From Aquincola sp. (lineage in GTDB: Bacteria > Pseudomonadota > Gammaproteobacteria > Burkholderiales > Burkholderiaceae_C), in the NCBI GenBank assembly GCA_022841885.1, contig JALHQP010000014.1, positions 1 to 49,712 on the forward strand: a stretch of 49,712 bases of DNA. The letters run 5' to 3'. Position numbers and translations under genes: made by a program. Positions within the stretch are counted from its first letter, which is position 1, and each line of letters begins with the position of its first letter. Shown here one piece after another: positions 1 through 9,375 of this stretch. The notes under the pieces were generated by a model. It was not told the origin of the DNA. It searched no databases and worked only from the letters and a program-made list of their open reading frames with translations.

Positions 1-1097
1 CCGCCGTCGATCACGCGTTCGAGCAGGCGCTGTGCGGTGGCCGGCTGCGTGCCCGGCGCCGCGGCCACGTTGCGCCGGCGCAGCGCGAGGCGCTGGCCGT
101 ACTCGAGCCAGCGCAGTTCCTCGAGCGCATCGCGACAGACGTTGCTGTCCGAACCGATCGCGAGCGGCACGGCGGCGGCGAGCCAGCGCGGCAGGTCGGC
201 CAGGCCATCGCCGAGGTTCGCCTCGGTGGTCGGGCAGATCACGACGCCGGCGCCGGTGGCGGCCACGGCGTCGATCTCGGCCGGCGTGGCGTGCGTTGCG
301 TGCACAAGCTGCCAGCGCCGGTCCATGTGCTGCTCTGCCGCGAGCCACTCGATCGGCCGCTGGCCGGTGGCCGCCAGGCAGTCGTCGACCTCGGCCTTCT
401 GCTCGGCCACATGGATGTGGATCGGCCCGTTGCTGGCGCCCTCGACCAGGCGCGCGATCGACGCCGGCGTGGCCGCGCGCAGCGAGTGGATCGCGACGCC
501 GCAGTTCAGGCCGCGTTGCTGGGCGGCACGCTGCAGTGCGAGCACGGCGTCGGCGTCGGTCGCGAAGCGCCGCTGGTCGGGCCGCAGCGCCGGTTGTGCG
601 AAGCCCGCGCGCTCGTACAGCACCGGCAGCAGCGTCAGGCCGATGCCGGTCTGCGCCGCCGCGTCGGCCAGCGCCCATGACAACGTGCCTGGGTCGGCAT
701 AGGCGCTGCCGTCGGGTGCATGCTGAAGGTAGTGGAACTCGCAGACCTGGGTATAGCCGCCGCGCAGCAGCTCGACCTGCAGCTGCGCGGCGATGTCGCG
801 CAACTGCTCGGGCGTCACGCGCAACGCCACCTGGTACATGCGGTCGCGCCAGGACCAGAAGTCGTCGCGCTCGCTGTCGCGCCGCTCCGCCAGGCCCGCG
901 AACGCGCGCTGGAAGGCATGGCTGTGCGCGTCGACGAAGCCGGGCAGCGCGGCACCTGAGAGCATGGTCGCGCCCTCGGGCGCGGCGACGCCGGCTTCAA
1001 CCTGGGCCCAGTGTCCGTCGCGACCCACCTCGAGCCGCACCGACTCGGCCCAGCGCCCACCGACCCAGGCCCGCGGCGCCCACAGCACCGCGGTCAC
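1..1097 (-). CDS. hutF: Formimidoylglutamate deiminase (N-formimino-L-glutamate iminohydrolase), 3' end cut by window edge
   Basis: Hydrolyses N-formimino-L-glutamate to N-formyl-L-glutamate and ammonia, the fourth step of the five-step histidine route; the product goes to HutG, encoded just upstream. About 365 codons are visible and the frame runs off the left edge without a stop. Amidohydrolase-superfamily motifs read in order: the N-terminal metal motif DAHSHAFQRAF, then HVAEQKAEVDD, the HATH segment and GSDSN near the visible end. The start is GTG at 1097, overlapping the hutG stop codon by four bases (GTGA), so translation is probably coupled. It is the last visible gene of the leftward hutC-D-I-G-F operon. 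HutF plus HutG, with no HutE-type formiminoglutamase, marks the formylglutamate branch. The family call is strong; only the C-terminus is unseen. Confidence 0.95.
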   Translation of the reverse strand, partial: MTAVLWAPRAWVGGRWAESVRLEVGRDGHWAQVEAGVAAPEGATMLSGAALPGFVDAHSHAFQRAFAGLAERRDSERDDFWSWRDRMYQVALRVTPEQLRDIAAQLQVELLRGGYTQVCEFHYLQHAPDGSAYADPGTLSWALADAAAQTGIGLTLLPVLYERAGFAQPALRPDQRRFATDADAVLALQRAAQQRGLNCGVAIHSLRAATPASIARLVEGASNGPIHIHVAEQKAEVDDCLAATGQRPIEWLAAEQHMDRRWQLVHATHATPAEIDAVAATGAGVVICPTTEANLGDGLADLPRWLAAAVPLAIGSDSNVCRDALEELRWLEYGQRLALRRRNVAAAPGTQPATAQRLLERVIDG

Positions 1098-1879
1098 GGG
1101 CGCCACCCGATCAGCGTGTGCACCAGCGCCGTCAGCAGCGGCGTCACCTCGGCCGCGCGCGCATCGCTCCAGGCCGGCGGCGGACCTTCGTCCATGTACG
1201 CGCGCCAGCACATCTCCAGCTGCACCGCGTGGAAGCCTTCGGCCGGCCGGCCGAAGCCGCGCGTGATGTGACCGCCCTTGAAGCGGCCGTCGACCACATG
1301 GCTGAACCGGTCCTGCGCCGCGAAGACCTCGGCCAATGCACTGCGCAACGCGGGCGCGCAGCTGCGGCCTTCGGCCGTGCCCAGGTTCATGTGCGGCAGC
1401 GTGCCCTCGAACAGCCAGGGCAGCTCGCTCTTGATGCTGTGCGCGTCGAACAGCACCGCATGGCCGTGCGCCGCGCGCAGGCGGGTCAGTTCGCCGGCGA
1501 TCGCATCGTGGTACGGCTGCCAGTAGTGCGCGACGCGGCGCCGGATCTCGGCCCCGTCGGGTGCCTGGCCTTCGCGGTACAGCGGCTCGCCGGTGAAGAA
1601 GCGCGTCGGGCAGAGCTCGGTGTTGTTGGCGCCGGCGTACATCGGCGTGTTCTCGCGCGGCCGGTTCAGGTCGATCAGGTAGCGGCTCTCGCGCGGCACC
1701 AGCAGGCTGGCGCCGAGCTCGCCGGCGAAGGCGTAGAGGCGGTCGAGGTACCAGTCGGTGTCCTCGACCTGCAGCGCGCGCGGCAGGTAGCGCTGCTGCT
1801 GGTCCTCCGGGATCAGCGTGCCGACATGCGGGAAGCTGATCAGCAGCGCGGTGTGCCCCTGTTGAAGCGTGAAACTCAT
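1094..1879 (-). CDS. hutG: N-formylglutamate deformylase
   Basis: Cleaves N-formyl-L-glutamate to glutamate and formate, the last step of the HutF/HutG histidine route, in the cytoplasm. The 261-residue protein begins [20 protein letters not shown]. It carries the family block [17 protein letters not shown] followed by LPHMNLGT, and [14 protein letters not shown] earlier on. I chose the ATG at 1879 because it overlaps the hutI stop in an ATGA quadruplet, as at the other junctions here. An in-frame ATG farther upstream would add 11 residues inside hutI and has no support. Its own stop overlaps the GTG of hutF by four bases. The length is normal for the family. Confidence 0.95.
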   Translation of the reverse strand: MSFTLQQGHTALLISFPHVGTLIPEDQQQRYLPRALQVEDTDWYLDRLYAFAGELGASLLVPRESRYLIDLNRPRENTPMYAGANNTELCPTRFFTGEPLYREGQAPDGAEIRRRVAHYWQPYHDAIAGELTRLRAAHGHAVLFDAHSIKSELPWLFEGTLPHMNLGTAEGRSCAPALRSALAEVFAAQDRFSHVVDGRFKGGHITRGFGRPAEGFHAVQLEMCWRAYMDEGPPPAWSDARAAEVTPLLTALVHTLIGWRP

Positions 1880-3075
1880 GTGGTCTGTCCGGCGAAGATT
1901 CGCTGCCGGCAAGGATTGACCCCGAAACGGTACGCCAGTTCACGCGGATGCCCGACGTCCCACACGGCGAGGTCCGCGCGCTGCCCCGGCGCCAGGCGGC
2001 CGCGGTCGGACAGGCCCAGCGCGCGCGCCGCGTGCACGGTGACGCCGGCGAACGCCTCCTCGGGCGTCATCCGGAACAGCGTGCAGGCCATGTTCAGCAT
2101 CAGTAGCAGCGACAGCACGGGCGACGAACCGGGATTGTGGTCGGTGGCGATGGCGATCGGCACGCCGGCGGCACGCAGGGCTTCGATGGGCGGCAGCCTG
2201 GTCTCGCGCAGGAAGTAATAGGCGCCGGGCAGCAGCATCGCGACCGTGCCGGCCGCGCGCATCGCGTCGATGCCCGGGGCGTCGAGGTGCTCGAGGTGGT
2301 CGCAGGACAGCGCGCCGTACTCCGCGGCCAGGGACGCGCCGTGCTGGTTCGACAGCTGTTCGGCATGCAGCTTGACCGGCAGGCCCAGGCGCTTGGCGGT
2401 ATCGAAGATACGCCGCGTCTGCGCCGGCGTGAAGCCGATCGTGTCGCAGAAGGCATCGACCGCGTCGACCAGGCCGCGTGCGTGCTGGCCGGGCAGCCAG
2501 GCGCAGGCGGCGTCGATGTAGTCGTCGGGCCGGCCCGCGTACTCGGGAGGCAGCGCGTGCGCCGCGAGCGACGTGGTGCGCACCGTGACAGGCAGCTCGC
2601 GGCCGAGGCGGCGCGCGACGCCGAGGCAGCGCGCCTCGTGGTCCTCGGCCAGGCCGTAGCCGGACTTGATCTCGATCGTCGTCACGCCCTCGGCGATCAG
2701 TGCGTGCGCGCGCTTCGCGGCGGCCACGAAGAGCTGGTCGTCGCTGGCTGCGCGCGTGGCCGTGACGGTCGAGCGGATGCCGCCACCGGCCTTGGCGATC
2801 TCTTCGTAGCTGGCCCCTTGCAGGCGCCGCTCGAACTCGGCGGCGCGGTCGCCGCCGTAGACAAGGTGGGTGTGGGCGTCGATCAGGCCCGGCGTCATCA
2901 GCGCACCCTGCAGGTCGATTTCCTGCGCCGCCGTCAGCGTGGCCGGCAGGTCCGCATCGGCGCCGACCCAGGCGATGCGCTCGCCCTCGGTCAGCAGCGC
3001 GCCGTCCTCGATCCAGCCCCAGGGCCGGGCGCCGTCCATCGTGGCGAGGCGGGCGTGGCGCCAAAGGATGCTCAT
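1876..3075 (-). CDS. hutI: Imidazolonepropionase
   Basis: Opens the ring of 4-imidazolone-5-propionate to give N-formimino-L-glutamate, step three of histidine breakdown. The protein is 399 residues, a metal-dependent amidohydrolase. The metal motif [10 protein letters not shown] puts the two histidines at about 68 and 70. [13 protein letters not shown] and CDHLEHLD supply further metal and substrate residues, and [10 protein letters not shown] near residue 310 is a family hallmark. The ATG at 3075 was preferred over one seven codons upstream because it forms an ATGA overlap with the end of hutD. The downstream hutG also overlaps by four bases. Nothing looks truncated. Confidence 0.96.
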   Translation of the reverse strand: MSILWRHARLATMDGARPWGWIEDGALLTEGERIAWVGADADLPATLTAAQEIDLQGALMTPGLIDAHTHLVYGGDRAAEFERRLQGASYEEIAKAGGGIRSTVTATRAASDDQLFVAAAKRAHALIAEGVTTIEIKSGYGLAEDHEARCLGVARRLGRELPVTVRTTSLAAHALPPEYAGRPDDYIDAACAWLPGQHARGLVDAVDAFCDTIGFTPAQTRRIFDTAKRLGLPVKLHAEQLSNQHGASLAAEYGALSCDHLEHLDAPGIDAMRAAGTVAMLLPGAYYFLRETRLPPIEALRAAGVPIAIATDHNPGSSPVLSLLLMLNMACTLFRMTPEEAFAGVTVHAARALGLSDRGRLAPGQRADLAVWDVGHPRELAYRFGVNPCRQRIFAGQTT

Positions 3076-3560
3076 CGGTCCTCCAAGCTTAGCCACCAGC
3101 CGCCGCCGTGTGACGGCCAGGCTTCTGCGGGGTCATCGGTCCACCACAGCGTGTCAATGGCGAACAGGCCGCGCCAGCGTGCGGCGGCGCGGCGGCCTGG
3201 CGCGCGTCGCATCGTGATGCGGCCGGCATCCCGGCGTGCCATCAGGTTCAGGTCGCGCGTCGGGCCGGCGAGCAGGCGGCAGCCGGGTGCGTCTTCGCCA
3301 GCGAAGGCGAGCGCGTCGCTTTCGGGGCCCAGTTGCGCCACGCCCGCGGGAAGCGCCAGCTCGACGCCCGCGCCCTCCAGCACGGCGAAGCAGCGGTCGA
3401 TGCCGGGGAAGGGCGAGAAAGGTCCGTCGGCTTCGATCTCGGCGACGCTGACGCGCACGAGCCAGTCGCTCGCGGTAGGCCAGGCGAGCAGCTCGCGCGT
3501 GCGCCCACCGCCGTTGCGCCAGGGCACGAAGGGGCAGTTGGACAAGCTCACGACGTTCAC
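3072..3560 (-). CDS. hutD: HutD family protein
   Basis: HutD is a small cupin-fold protein found in many hut operons; in Pseudomonas it is thought to limit over-activity of the hut system, but its biochemical role is not settled. The protein here is 162 residues. It shows the family start [20 protein letters not shown] followed by [20 protein letters not shown] and [17 protein letters not shown] placed the start at the GTG at 3560, which overlaps the hutC stop (GTGA); the frame stays open farther upstream but that part lies within hutC and has no HutD similarity. It lies between the repressor and the catabolic enzymes, as in other hut operons. Confidence 0.88.
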   Translation of the reverse strand: MNVVSLSNCPFVPWRNGGGRTRELLAWPTASDWLVRVSVAEIEADGPFSPFPGIDRCFAVLEGAGVELALPAGVAQLGPESDALAFAGEDAPGCRLLAGPTRDLNLMARRDAGRITMRRAPGRRAAARWRGLFAIDTLWWTDDPAEAWPSHGGGWWLSLEDR

Positions 3561-4294
3561 GGTTCGAAGCTGCCTTCGAGCAGGTAGCGCGCGCCCGGAT
3601 GCACCAGGCGCGCGATCGTGATCACCGCGTCGCGGCTGAAGGTGCGGCGCGTGACGACGAGGCAGGGTTCGTCGGGCGCGATGCCCAGCAGTGCAGCCTC
3701 CTGGCCGGTGGGGCGCGAAGCCTCGATCGAGTACTGGGCGCGCCACAGCGCGGTGACCTCGAACAGGTAGTGGGTCGGCGTCGTGCGGGCCAGGTCCTGC
3801 GCCAGGTAGGCTGGCGCACAGGCGGGGTTCACGTAGCGGTCCTCGCACTGCAGCGCGACGCCGTTCTCGCGGTGCACGATCAACGAGTGGAAGACCTCGG
3901 CACCGGCAGCGATGCCAAGCTGCGCGGCCAGGGGGGGCGGCGCTTTCTCGGCACGCAGCAGGTGGACCTGTGCCTCGTGGCGATGACCGCGCGACTCGAT
4001 CTCCTCGTGCAGGTCGCGGATCGTCAGCGTCGACGACACGCGGTGCAGCGGCGCCGCGAAGGTGCCCACGCCCTGGGTGCGTTGCACCAGGCCCTCGGCC
4101 TGCAGTTCGCGCAGCGCGCGGTTGACCGTCATGCGGCTGACCTCGAAGCGCGCCACCAGCTCCGCTTCCGAGGGCATCAGCTCGCCGGGGGCCCAGCGGC
4201 CCTGGGCCAGCCCGTCCTTCAAATGCTGCTTGACGCGCACGTAGGGCGGGGCGGCGGACAGCGACGCGGTGATCGACGACTCCGGGGAAACCAT
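3557..4294 (-). CDS. hutC: Histidine utilisation repressor, GntR/HutC family
   Basis: Transcription repressor of hut genes; the family responds to urocanate. The 245-residue protein has an N-terminal GntR winged helix at about residues 17-85, including GELMPSEAELVARFEVSRMT and the wing GVGTFAAP. A C-terminal UTRA ligand domain follows from about residue 100, with the typical EDRYVNPA and YLFEVTALWRAQYSIEA segments. It is the first gene of the leftward operon and lies 72 bp from hutU. The shared intergenic region holds a perfect TTGTCTAGACAA palindrome, which it probably binds, so it should control both directions and itself. Its stop overlaps hutD by four bases. Confidence 0.95.
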   Translation of the reverse strand: MVSPESSITASLSAAPPYVRVKQHLKDGLAQGRWAPGELMPSEAELVARFEVSRMTVNRALRELQAEGLVQRTQGVGTFAAPLHRVSSTLTIRDLHEEIESRGHRHEAQVHLLRAEKAPPPLAAQLGIAAGAEVFHSLIVHRENGVALQCEDRYVNPACAPAYLAQDLARTTPTHYLFEVTALWRAQYSIEASRPTGQEAALLGIAPDEPCLVVTRRTFSRDAVITIARLVHPGARYLLEGSFEP

Positions 4295-4308
4295 GAGCTG
4301 GATCGTAG

Positions 4309-4341
4309 TTGACTATGGTTGTCTAGACAAGTAGAGTTCAA
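4309..4341. promoter_or_regulatory. Overlapping divergent promoters for hutU and hutC
   Basis: On the plus strand, TTGACT (4309-4314) and TAGAGT (4332-4337) are separated by 17 bp and point towards hutU. On the minus strand, TTGAAC (4341-4336) and CATAGT (4317-4312) are separated by 18 bp and point towards hutC. Both spacers contain the palindrome at 4319-4330. The hexamers match the sigma-70 consensus only partly, so this is a reading by eye. Confidence 0.55.
4319..4330. promoter_or_regulatory. Putative HutC operator (12-bp perfect palindrome)
   Basis: TTGTCTAGACAA is a perfect 12-bp palindrome midway between hutC and hutU. HutC-family sites known from pseudomonads are short palindromes with TGT and ACA halves, which this fits. 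It lies inside the spacer of the hutU promoter and also inside the spacer of the opposed hutC promoter, so a bound repressor would block both. The assignment rests on position and symmetry; no binding is shown. Confidence 0.75.
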
Positions 4342-4366
4342 CCCGAATTCACCGCCGACGACCGCC

Positions 4367-6058
4367 ATGACCGACCTCTCCCGCCTGCAGTCCGTGGCCC
4401 AGCCTCGACCCGTGCGCGCGCCGCGCGGCAGCCAGATCAGCTGCAAGAACTGGCTCATCGAGGCCGCCTACCGGATGATCCAGAACAACCTCGACCCCGA
4501 GGTGGCCGAGAACCCGGATGCGCTGGTGGTCTACGGCGGCATCGGCAAGGCGGCGCGCGACTGGGACAGCTTCGAGGCCATCCTCGCGAGCCTGAAGCGG
4601 CTGAACCCCGACGAGTCGCTGCTGGTGCAATCGGGCAAGCCGGTGGGTGTGTTCAAGACCCACCCGGATGCGCCGCGTGTGCTGATCGCCAACTCCAATC
4701 TGGTGCCCAAGTGGGCGACCTGGGAGCACTTCCACGAGCTCGACCGCAAGGGCCTGATGATGTACGGCCAGATGACCGCGGGCTCGTGGATCTACATCGG
4801 CAGCCAGGGCATCGTGCAGGGGACTTACGAGACCTTCGTCGAGGCCGGGCGCCAGCACTTCGGTGGCAGCCTGACCGGGCGCTGGATCCTGACAGCGGGC
4901 CTCGGTGGCATGGGCGGCGCGCAGCCGCTGGCCGCGACGTTTGCTGGCGCCAGTTCACTCAACATCGAGTGCCAGCAGTCGCGCATCGACTTCCGGCTGC
5001 GCTCGCGCTACCTCGACGAGCAGGCCACGAGTCTGGACGACGCACTGGCACGCCTGAAGAAGTACACGAGCCAGGGCAAGGCCGTGTCGATCGGTCTGCT
5101 CGGCAACGCGGCCGAGGTGCTGCCCGAGCTCGTCAAGCGCGGCGTGCGGCCGGACCTGGTCACCGACCAGACCAGTGCGCACGACCTGGTCAACGGCTAC
5201 CTGCCAGCGGGCTGGTCCGTGGAGGCCTGGCGTGCCGCGCAAGCGGACGCGAGCCAGCATGCGGCGTTGCGCGATGCCGCGGCCAAGAGCTGCGCGGTGC
5301 ATGTGAAGGCGATGCTCGACTTCCAGAAGATGGGCATCCCGGTCGTCGACTACGGCAACAACATTCGCCAGGTCGCGCTCGACCAGGGCGTCAAGAACGC
5401 GTTCGACTTCCCCGGCTTCGTGCCGGCCTACATCCGGCCGCTGTTCTGCCGCGGCAAGGGGCCGTTCCGCTGGGTCGCGCTGTCCGGCGACCCGGAGGAC
5501 ATCCGCAAGACCGACGCCAAGATGAAGCAGCTGTTCCCCGAGGACAAGCATCTTCACCGCTGGCTCGACATGGCGGGCGAGCGCATCGCCTTCCAGGGCC
5601 TGCCGGCGCGCATCTGCTGGATCGGCCTGGGCGAGCGTCACCGCGCCGGCCTGGCGTTCAATGCCATGGTCAAGTCCGGCGAGCTGAAGGCGCCGATCGT
5701 GATCGGCCGCGACCACCTCGACAGCGGCTCGGTCGCTTCGCCCAACCGCGAGACCGAGTCGATGCGCGACGGCAGCGATGCCGTGTCCGACTGGCCGCTG
5801 CTCAACGCGTTGCTCAACACCGCGGGTGGCGCCACCTGGGTGTCGCTGCACCACGGTGGCGGCGTCGGCATGGGCTACTCGCAGCACTCGGGCGTGGTGA
5901 TCGTCTGCGACGGCACCGACGAAGCCGCGAAGCGCATCGAACGCGTACTCTGGAACGACCCAGGCACCGGCGTGATGCGCCATGCCGATGCGGGCTACGA
6001 GATCGCGCTGCAATGCGCGCGCGAGCAGAAGCTCGACCTGCCGATGGTGAATCGTTGA
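4367..6058 (+). CDS. hutU: Urocanate hydratase
   Basis: Converts urocanate to 4-imidazolone-5-propionate using a tightly bound NAD+, step two of histidine breakdown, in the cytoplasm. The protein has 563 residues, about the family norm. Visible blocks include the dinucleotide-binding [18 protein letters not shown], the [13 protein letters not shown] region, [22 protein letters not shown] (holding the family's active-site cysteine) and [15 protein letters not shown] near the C-terminus. The start is the ATG at 4367 (MTDLSRLQS). An in-frame TTG at 4319 falls on the operator and would overlap the promoter, so it was not used. The stop overlaps the hutH ATG by one base (TGATG). Confidence 0.97.
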   Translation: MTDLSRLQSVAQPRPVRAPRGSQISCKNWLIEAAYRMIQNNLDPEVAENPDALVVYGGIGKAARDWDSFEAILASLKRLNPDESLLVQSGKPVGVFKTHPDAPRVLIANSNLVPKWATWEHFHELDRKGLMMYGQMTAGSWIYIGSQGIVQGTYETFVEAGRQHFGGSLTGRWILTAGLGGMGGAQPLAATFAGASSLNIECQQSRIDFRLRSRYLDEQATSLDDALARLKKYTSQGKAVSIGLLGNAAEVLPELVKRGVRPDLVTDQTSAHDLVNGYLPAGWSVEAWRAAQADASQHAALRDAAAKSCAVHVKAMLDFQKMGIPVVDYGNNIRQVALDQGVKNAFDFPGFVPAYIRPLFCRGKGPFRWVALSGDPEDIRKTDAKMKQLFPEDKHLHRWLDMAGERIAFQGLPARICWIGLGERHRAGLAFNAMVKSGELKAPIVIGRDHLDSGSVASPNRETESMRDGSDAVSDWPLLNALLNTAGGATWVSLHHGGGVGMGYSQHSGVVIVCDGTDEAAKRIERVLWNDPGTGVMRHADAGYEIALQCAREQKLDLPMVNR

Positions 6059-7602
6059 TGGCGCTGCGTCTGTCGCCGGGCAAGCTGTCGCTCGACGACC
6101 TGCTGACCATCCACCGTGGTGGCGAGCGCATCGAGATCGATGCCGCCGCCTGGCCGGCGGTGCGCAAGAGCGCCGCACTGGTGCAGGCCGCGGCCGCCGG
6201 CGACGCCGCGGTCTACGGCGTCAACACCGGCTTCGGCAAGCTCGCGTCCACGCGCATCGGTGCCGAGGACCTGGCGACGCTGCAGCGCAATCTGATCCGC
6301 TCGCACAGCGTCGGCGTCGGCGAGCCGATGTCGCCTGAGGTGGTGCGCCTGGTGCTCGCGCTGAAGGCCGCGAGCCTGGCGCGCGGGCACTCGGGCGTGC
6401 GGCTGGTGGTCATCGAGTCGCTCGTGGCGGCGTTCAACGCCGGGCTCGTGCCCTGCATCCCGTGCCAGGGTTCGGTGGGTGCCTCGGGCGATCTTGCGCC
6501 GCTGGCGCACATGACGCTGGCGCTGATGGGCGAGGGCGAGTGCATCGTCGATGGCCGGCGCGTGCCGGCGGCCGACGCGCTGCGTGCCGCCGGCCTGAAG
6601 CCGCTGGCGCTCGAAGCCAAGGAAGGCCTGGCGCTGATCAACGGTACCCAGGTGTCGGCAGCGCTGGCGCTGCACGCGCTGTTCAGCTTCGAGCCGGTGC
6701 TCGAGGCGGCGCTCGTGATCGGCGCGCTGACGGTCGACGCGGCACGCGGCAGCGACGGCCCGTTCGACCCGCGCATCCACGCGCTGCGCGGCCAGCCGGG
6801 GCAGATCGACGTGGCGGTGTACTACCGCGAGCTGCTCGAGGGCAGCGCGATCCGCAAGAGCCACCTCGAAGGCGACGACCGCGTGCAGGATCCGTATTGC
6901 CTGCGTTGCCAGCCGCAGGTGGTGGGCGCCTGTCTGGACCAGTTGCGCCATGCCGCGCTGGTGCTGCTGCGCGAAGCCAATGCGGTGACCGACAACCCGC
7001 TGGTGTTCGCCGACGACGGGGCCATGATCAGCGGCGGCAACTTCCACGCCGAGCCGGTGGCGCTGGCTGCCGACGCGATGGCCTGCGCCATCGCCGAGGT
7101 CGGCGCGATCGCCGAACGCCGCATCGCGATGCTGATCGACAGCAACGTTTCGCGCCTGCCGCCCTTCTTGACCGCCAACGCGGGGCTGAACAGCGGCTTC
7201 ATGATCGCCCACGTGACGGCGGCCTCGCTGGCCAGCGAGAACAAGACCTACGCCCACCCGGCCAGCGTCGACTCGCTGCCGACCAGCGCGAACCAGGAGG
7301 ACCATGTGTCGATGGCCACCTTTGCCGCGCGCCGCCTGCAGCCGATGATCGCCAACGTGGCGCACATCCTGGGCATCGAATGGCTGGCCGCGGCGCAGGG
7401 CATCGAGTTCCTGCGCCCGCTGGCCAGCTCGGCGCCGCTCGAGGCGGCACATGGCTTGCTACGCAGCCGTTGCCCGGCGATGCACGAGGACCGCCTCGTC
7501 GCGCCGGACATCGAGGCGGCGACAACCCTGGTGCGCGACGGATCGCTGTCGCGTATCTTCCGCACCCTGCCCGGGCTGCCGGCGCTCTGGATTCCCGCCT
7601 GA
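6058..7602 (+). CDS. hutH: Histidine ammonia-lyase
   Basis: Deaminates L-histidine to trans-urocanate, the committed step. The protein has 514 residues, normal for HutH. The motif [12 protein letters not shown] carries the Ala142-Ser143-Gly144 triplet that cyclises into the MIO electrophile, exactly where it lies in characterised enzymes. [10 protein letters not shown] with the catalytic tyrosine lies near residue 55, and [15 protein letters not shown] and SADQE-like [11 protein letters not shown] follow. The ATG overlaps the hutU stop, so the two are translationally linked. The gene is followed after 28 bases by an ABC transporter in the same orientation. Confidence 0.97.
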   Translation: MALRLSPGKLSLDDLLTIHRGGERIEIDAAAWPAVRKSAALVQAAAAGDAAVYGVNTGFGKLASTRIGAEDLATLQRNLIRSHSVGVGEPMSPEVVRLVLALKAASLARGHSGVRLVVIESLVAAFNAGLVPCIPCQGSVGASGDLAPLAHMTLALMGEGECIVDGRRVPAADALRAAGLKPLALEAKEGLALINGTQVSAALALHALFSFEPVLEAALVIGALTVDAARGSDGPFDPRIHALRGQPGQIDVAVYYRELLEGSAIRKSHLEGDDRVQDPYCLRCQPQVVGACLDQLRHAALVLLREANAVTDNPLVFADDGAMISGGNFHAEPVALAADAMACAIAEVGAIAERRIAMLIDSNVSRLPPFLTANAGLNSGFMIAHVTAASLASENKTYAHPASVDSLPTSANQEDHVSMATFAARRLQPMIANVAHILGIEWLAAAQGIEFLRPLASSAPLEAAHGLLRSRCPAMHEDRLVAPDIEAATTLVRDGSLSRIFRTLPGLPALWIPA

Positions 7603-7630
7603 CCCTTCCACCCACCGATCGAGGATTGCG

Positions 7631-8575
7631 ATGAAGAAGACCCTGCTGGCCCTCACCCTGTGCGCTCTTGCCGCGGCCGCCCCGGCCCAGGAAACCAAAG
7701 TCGGCATCGGCATCTCCGGCTGGACCGGCTTTGCCCCGCTGACGCTGGCCAAGGAGGCCGGCATCTTCAAGAAGAACGGCCTGGACGTGTCGATCAAGAA
7801 GATCCCGCAGAAGGACCGGCATCTCGCGATCGCCTCCGGCGACATCCAGTGCGCGGCCACCACGGTCGAAACCTGGATCGTCTGGAACGCCAACGGCGTG
7901 GCGACGACGCAGATCTTCCAGCTCGACAAGAGCTACGGCGCCGACGGCATGGTGGTCAAGCCGGCCATCGCCAGCATCAAGGACTTGAAGGGCAAGACCG
8001 TCGCGGCCGACGCGCCGGGCACGGCCACCTACTTCACGTTGGCCTGGATGCTGAAGAAGAACGGCCTGTCGATCAAGGACGTGAACGTGGTCAACCTGGC
8101 GCCGCAGGCCGCCGCCAACGCGATGATCGCCGGCACCAGCGGCGTCGACGCGGGCATGACCTACGAGCCCTTCCTGTCGGCGGTGCGCGCCAAGCCCGAG
8201 GCCGGCAAGATCATCGCCACCACGCTCGACTACCCGATGGTGATGGACACCTTCGGCTGCACGCCCAAGTTCCTGGCCGACAACGCCAAGGCGGCCAAGG
8301 CGCTCACCGATTCGTACTTCGAGGCGCTGGAGATGATCAAGAAGGACCCGAAGAAGAGTTTCGAGATCATGGGCGCCGACGTGAAGCAGAGCGCCGAGGC
8401 CTTCGAGGGTTCGCAGAAGTACCTGCGCTGGCAGGACCGCGAGGCCAACGCCAAGTTCTTCGCCGGCGAGCATGCCGCCTTCAGCAAGGAGGCGGCCGAC
8501 CTGCTGCTCGAGGTGGGCATCATCAAGGCGATTCCCGACCTGACGAAGCTCGCCGACACGCGCTTTCTCAAGTAG
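7631..8575 (+). CDS. ABC transporter substrate-binding protein, NMT1/TauA-SsuA type
   Basis: Periplasmic binding protein of an ABC importer. It has 314 residues with a Sec signal peptide (MKKTLLALTLCALAAAAPAQ, cleavage near residue 20). The mature start VGIGISGWTGFAPLTLAKEA and the following LDVSIKKIPQKDRHLAIASG are typical of the NMT1/ThiY/SsuA superfamily. A GAGG ribosome site lies seven bases before the ATG. It follows hutH by 28 bases and leads a complete SBP-permease-ATPase set. From this context the ligand may be histidine, urocanate or a related imidazole compound, although family members elsewhere bind sulfonates, nitrate or pyrimidines. The substrate cannot be read from the sequence. 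Confidence 0.85.
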   Translation: MKKTLLALTLCALAAAAPAQETKVGIGISGWTGFAPLTLAKEAGIFKKNGLDVSIKKIPQKDRHLAIASGDIQCAATTVETWIVWNANGVATTQIFQLDKSYGADGMVVKPAIASIKDLKGKTVAADAPGTATYFTLAWMLKKNGLSIKDVNVVNLAPQAAANAMIAGTSGVDAGMTYEPFLSAVRAKPEAGKIIATTLDYPMVMDTFGCTPKFLADNAKAAKALTDSYFEALEMIKKDPKKSFEIMGADVKQSAEAFEGSQKYLRWQDREANAKFFAGEHAAFSKEAADLLLEVGIIKAIPDLTKLADTRFLK

Positions 8576-8594
8576 GCGCGAAGGTCGCCCTGCC

Positions 8595-9374
8595 ATGAAG
8601 CCGCTGGTCCCGGTGAGTCCGGGCGCGAAGGTCGCGCTCGGCGTGTCGTTCTTCGTCGTGTTCTTCGCCGTGTGGTCGATCGCGACCTTCGGCGGCTTTG
8701 TGCAGAAGACCTTCCTGGCCGACCCGGTCTCGATGTTCCAGTCGGGCTGGGTCCTGCTCACCGAGCACGGCTTTGCCAAGGACATCGGCATGACGGTGTG
8801 GCGCGTGGTCGGCGGTTTCGTGATCGCGGCGCTGCTGGCGTTGCCGCTGGGGGTGGCGATGGGCGCGTACAAGCCGGTCGAGGCCTTCTTCGAGCCCTTC
8901 GTCAGCTTCGCGCGCTACCTGCCGGCCAGCGCCTTCATCCCGCTGCTGATCCTGTGGGCCGGCATCGGCGAGGCGCAGAAGCTGGCGGTCATCTTCATCG
9001 GCAGCTTCTTCTCGCTGGTGCTGATGATCTCGGTGGTGGTGGGCAATACGCGGCGCGACCTGGTGGAGGCCGCCTACACGCTGGGCTCGAGCGACGCCTC
9101 GCTGGTGCGGCGTGTGCTGGTGCCCGGCGCGGCGCCGGAGATCGCCGAGATCCTGCGCACCGTGCTCGGCTGGGCCTGGACCTACGTGATCGTCGCCGAG
9201 CTGATCGGCGCGTCCAGCGGCATCGGCCACATGATCACCGACAGCCAGGCGCTGCTGGCGACCGACCAGATCATCTTCGGCATCATCGTCATCGGTGTCA
9301 TTGGTCTCGTCAGCGATTTCGCGTTCAAGTGGGTCAACCGCAAGCTCTATCCCTGGGCCCAGATCGGGCGCTGA
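8595..9374 (+). CDS. ABC transporter permease, TauC/SsuC type
   Basis: Inner-membrane subunit of the importer that follows hutUH. It has 259 residues with about six hydrophobic segments: residues 15-35, a cluster at about 75-95, and several more to the C-terminus. The cytoplasmic EAA loop that contacts the ATPase is visible as EAAYTLGSSDASLVRRVLVPG around residues 155-175. It sits 19 bases after the binding-protein gene and one base before the ATPase gene, so all three are almost certainly co-transcribed. Family membership is clear; specificity is set by the partner binding protein. Confidence 0.88.
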   Translation: MKPLVPVSPGAKVALGVSFFVVFFAVWSIATFGGFVQKTFLADPVSMFQSGWVLLTEHGFAKDIGMTVWRVVGGFVIAALLALPLGVAMGAYKPVEAFFEPFVSFARYLPASAFIPLLILWAGIGEAQKLAVIFIGSFFSLVLMISVVVGNTRRDLVEAAYTLGSSDASLVRRVLVPGAAPEIAEILRTVLGWAWTYVIVAELIGASSGIGHMITDSQALLATDQIIFGIIVIGVIGLVSDFAFKWVNRKLYPWAQIGR

Positions 9375-9375
9375 C

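Noticed and set aside
32-2218. Long open frame (728 codons) on the plus strand over the hut genes
   Set aside because: It is Arg/Ala/Pro-rich with no family motifs and lies antisense to hutF, hutG and hutI, which have clear catalytic motifs. It is a high-G+C shadow.
4319-4366. TTG start that would lengthen HutU by 16 residues
   Set aside because: It falls on the operator palindrome and between -35 and -10 boxes, and the added residues do not match the family. The ATG at 4367 is used.
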